NCBI GenBank assembly: GCA_045810625.1
Contig: JBJMVQ010000053.1
Location: forward strand, 1 to 32,052
Source of the DNA: JACQFZ01 sp045810625
GTDB taxonomy: Bacteria; Pseudomonadota; Gammaproteobacteria; Acidiferrobacterales; Sulfurifustaceae
Reading direction: 5' to 3'
DNA length: 32,052 nt
Below the pieces are notes generated by a model. The model worked only from the letters and a program-made list of their open reading frames with translations. It made no database searches and was not told where the DNA came from. Position numbers and translations under genes: made by a program. Shown here one piece after another: positions 30,962 to 32,052 of this stretch. Each line of letters starts with the position of its first letter. Positions within the stretch are counted from its first letter, which is position 1.

Positions 30962-32030
30962 CACCAACCTGCAGCTGCTAGATAACAAGCTGCAGGAACT
31001 GCGCGACACCGCTTACTTCGATCAAAGAGTCGTTCACTACATCGACTCTTTAAAAGCGATCATCCAAAAGCTTTGTGACGCGACGGTGCCGCTTGATGAC
31101 AGGATCAAGCGCCTTTTCGCATTCAATGTCTGGCAAGCAACGGAATTTATAGCGGGTAGCGCACCCAGGCTTCAGCCATACGAGATGGTGTATGGTTTGC
31201 AGCGCGCGATTACCGAATGGTTCGGCAACAAAGCGGTCGGCGCTCGCCAACCGCTCATCGTTACCAACCTCATCCAAGAACCTAACTTTTACTTTAAAGG
31301 CGTTCACCCGATTTTTTATGACGCCCTGTCCGCCATTGGGACACCGATCGAATACGAAATCATCCAGATAAAGTTGCCAGAACTGTACCGTCGCAAGCCG
31401 CTATACAGTGTGGCGCTTTATCACGAGCTCGGTCATTTTATCGATCTGCACTACTCCATTTCCGAGAACGTGGACGTTCTGTTGCCTGACCTTGCTCTAC
31501 CCGGTATGTCAGACCCGAGCGCTGGCCTTTCCGCAGAGGCGAAAAAAGTCAGGCTGTATCACCTGCGAGAGTATTTCGCCGATTTATTTGCCGCCTGTTA
31601 TTGCGGGACGGCTATGAAGCGCTTCCTAGAGGGCTTCGCGCCTGACCTCGGGGCCTCACCGACGCACCCGGAGGGATATGACCGCTTGCAGGTGATCGGC
31701 GCGCTTCTCGATGGAAAGCAGCACTCCCTGATCGAGGCCTTCAATCAGGCACTAACCGCTCGCTCCCAGCCCAGCCTCGGGATTCGTTTTAGTCGTCCTC
31801 AAGTCGACCAATGCTTCACCGATATCCGTCCTGTGACGCTTACTTCGGACGAAGAGGTTTTCGGGCTTCTTGATTCGGCATGGGACTACCTGGACCGCGC
31901 GGCTGCGCACAACACGGATCCATGGGACAAGCTTGATGAATCGGAGATTGAGCGCATCATCAACGATCTGGTTGAGAAATCGATCCGCAACCGAATGATC
32001 TCGGAGCAGTGGCACCGATGCGCCTCCTGA
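30942..32030 (+). CDS. Zinc metallopeptidase-like protein (HELGH) of unknown family
   Basis: ATG 30942 gives 362 residues; a TTG at 30915 would add nine. The zinc signature HELGH sits at 161-165 (VALYHELGHFIDLHY), and REYFADLFAACY at about 209-220 supplies the third ligand Glu210, giving the HExxH...E-x-x-A-D pattern of gluzincins. The first 150 residues are helical with no recognised domain, and the last 130 are charged and helical. No signal peptide is present, so a cytoplasmic protease or a toxin-like regulator is possible. I do not recognise the family. Its end overlaps the next gene. Confidence 0.78.
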   Translation: MPHSLLNTNLQLLDNKLQELRDTAYFDQRVVHYIDSLKAIIQKLCDATVPLDDRIKRLFAFNVWQATEFIAGSAPRLQPYEMVYGLQRAITEWFGNKAVGARQPLIVTNLIQEPNFYFKGVHPIFYDALSAIGTPIEYEIIQIKLPELYRRKPLYSVALYHELGHFIDLHYSISENVDVLLPDLALPGMSDPSAGLSAEAKKVRLYHLREYFADLFAACYCGTAMKRFLEGFAPDLGASPTHPEGYDRLQVIGALLDGKQHSLIEAFNQALTARSQPSLGIRFSRPQVDQCFTDIRPVTLTSDEEVFGLLDSAWDYLDRAAAHNTDPWDKLDESEIERIINDLVEKSIRNRMISEQWHRCAS

Positions 32031-32052
32031 CCCAAAGCGAAATACTTAACCA
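32018..32052 (+). CDS. Third gene of right-edge operon (partial, cut by window end)
   Basis: ATG 32018 overlaps the last 13 bases of the zinc-peptidase gene in another frame and reads MRLLTQSEILN before the window ends. GGAG at 32003-32006 is 11 bases upstream. The overlap suggests translational coupling. Nothing can be said about function from eleven residues. Confidence 0.45.
   Translation, partial: MRLLTQSEILN

Noticed and set aside
1..32052. CRISPR array, transposase or integrase gene
   Set aside because: No regularly spaced long direct repeats and no recognisable transposase or tyrosine-recombinase sequence were seen.

Overview
The window looks like the chromosome of a GC-rich Proteobacterium, most likely Gamma- or Betaproteobacteria. 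The evidence is the glnE-ilvE-CHCC zinc finger gene order, a type I beta glutamine synthetase with the adenylylation tyrosine, and a groESL operon behind a perfect CIRCE operator. I cannot name the genus. No rRNA, tRNA or CRISPR was seen.

Positions 1 to about 5,590 are an integron gene-cassette array without an integrase in view. Six clear attC sites and at least two decayed ones alternate with single plus-strand genes. These encode a LysE-type exporter, a DUF3303 protein, a secreted protein of unknown function, two small membrane-anchored proteins of unknown function, a secreted alpha/beta hydrolase, a small multi-pass membrane protein and an MFS exporter. An SGNH hydrolase follows the last decayed site. 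The sites share nearly identical left and right blocks, as in sedentary chromosomal integrons. In five cassettes the 5' end still matches that cassette's own inverse core. Site quality falls from left to right, so the integrase and attI should lie left of position 1.

Positions 6,200 to 16,100 hold scattered metabolic and unknown genes: an orphan helical protein, a FAD-linked D-2-hydroxyacid dehydrogenase, a translationally coupled pair of tiny unknown genes on the minus strand, two small alpha+beta proteins (SnoaL-like and DUF1330), and a coupled minus-strand pair of a D-erythronate dehydrogenase-like SDR and a flavin monooxygenase. A decayed NTF2-like gene and a secreted serine hydrolase follow.

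Positions 16,100 to 21,000 look rearranged. An orphan GspC-like gene is followed by a frameshifted MFS gene and a truncated thioesterase-like gene on the minus strand, then a TauE/SafE permease. Next is a junction where the last 22 codons of the gspC-like gene reappear, fused head to head with a remnant of a CHCC zinc-finger gene. An AraC regulator lies beyond it.

Positions 20,880 to 30,300 are conserved core: the minus-strand operon glnE-ilvE-zinc finger, then glnA (the target of GlnE) divergently, an O-methyltransferase, a small membrane protein, and groES-groEL with promoter, CIRCE and terminator. From 30,640 to the right edge is an accessory-looking operon: a small helical protein, a HELGH zinc-peptidase-like protein and a third gene that is cut off. 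This operon and the cassette array are the best candidates for undescribed biology.
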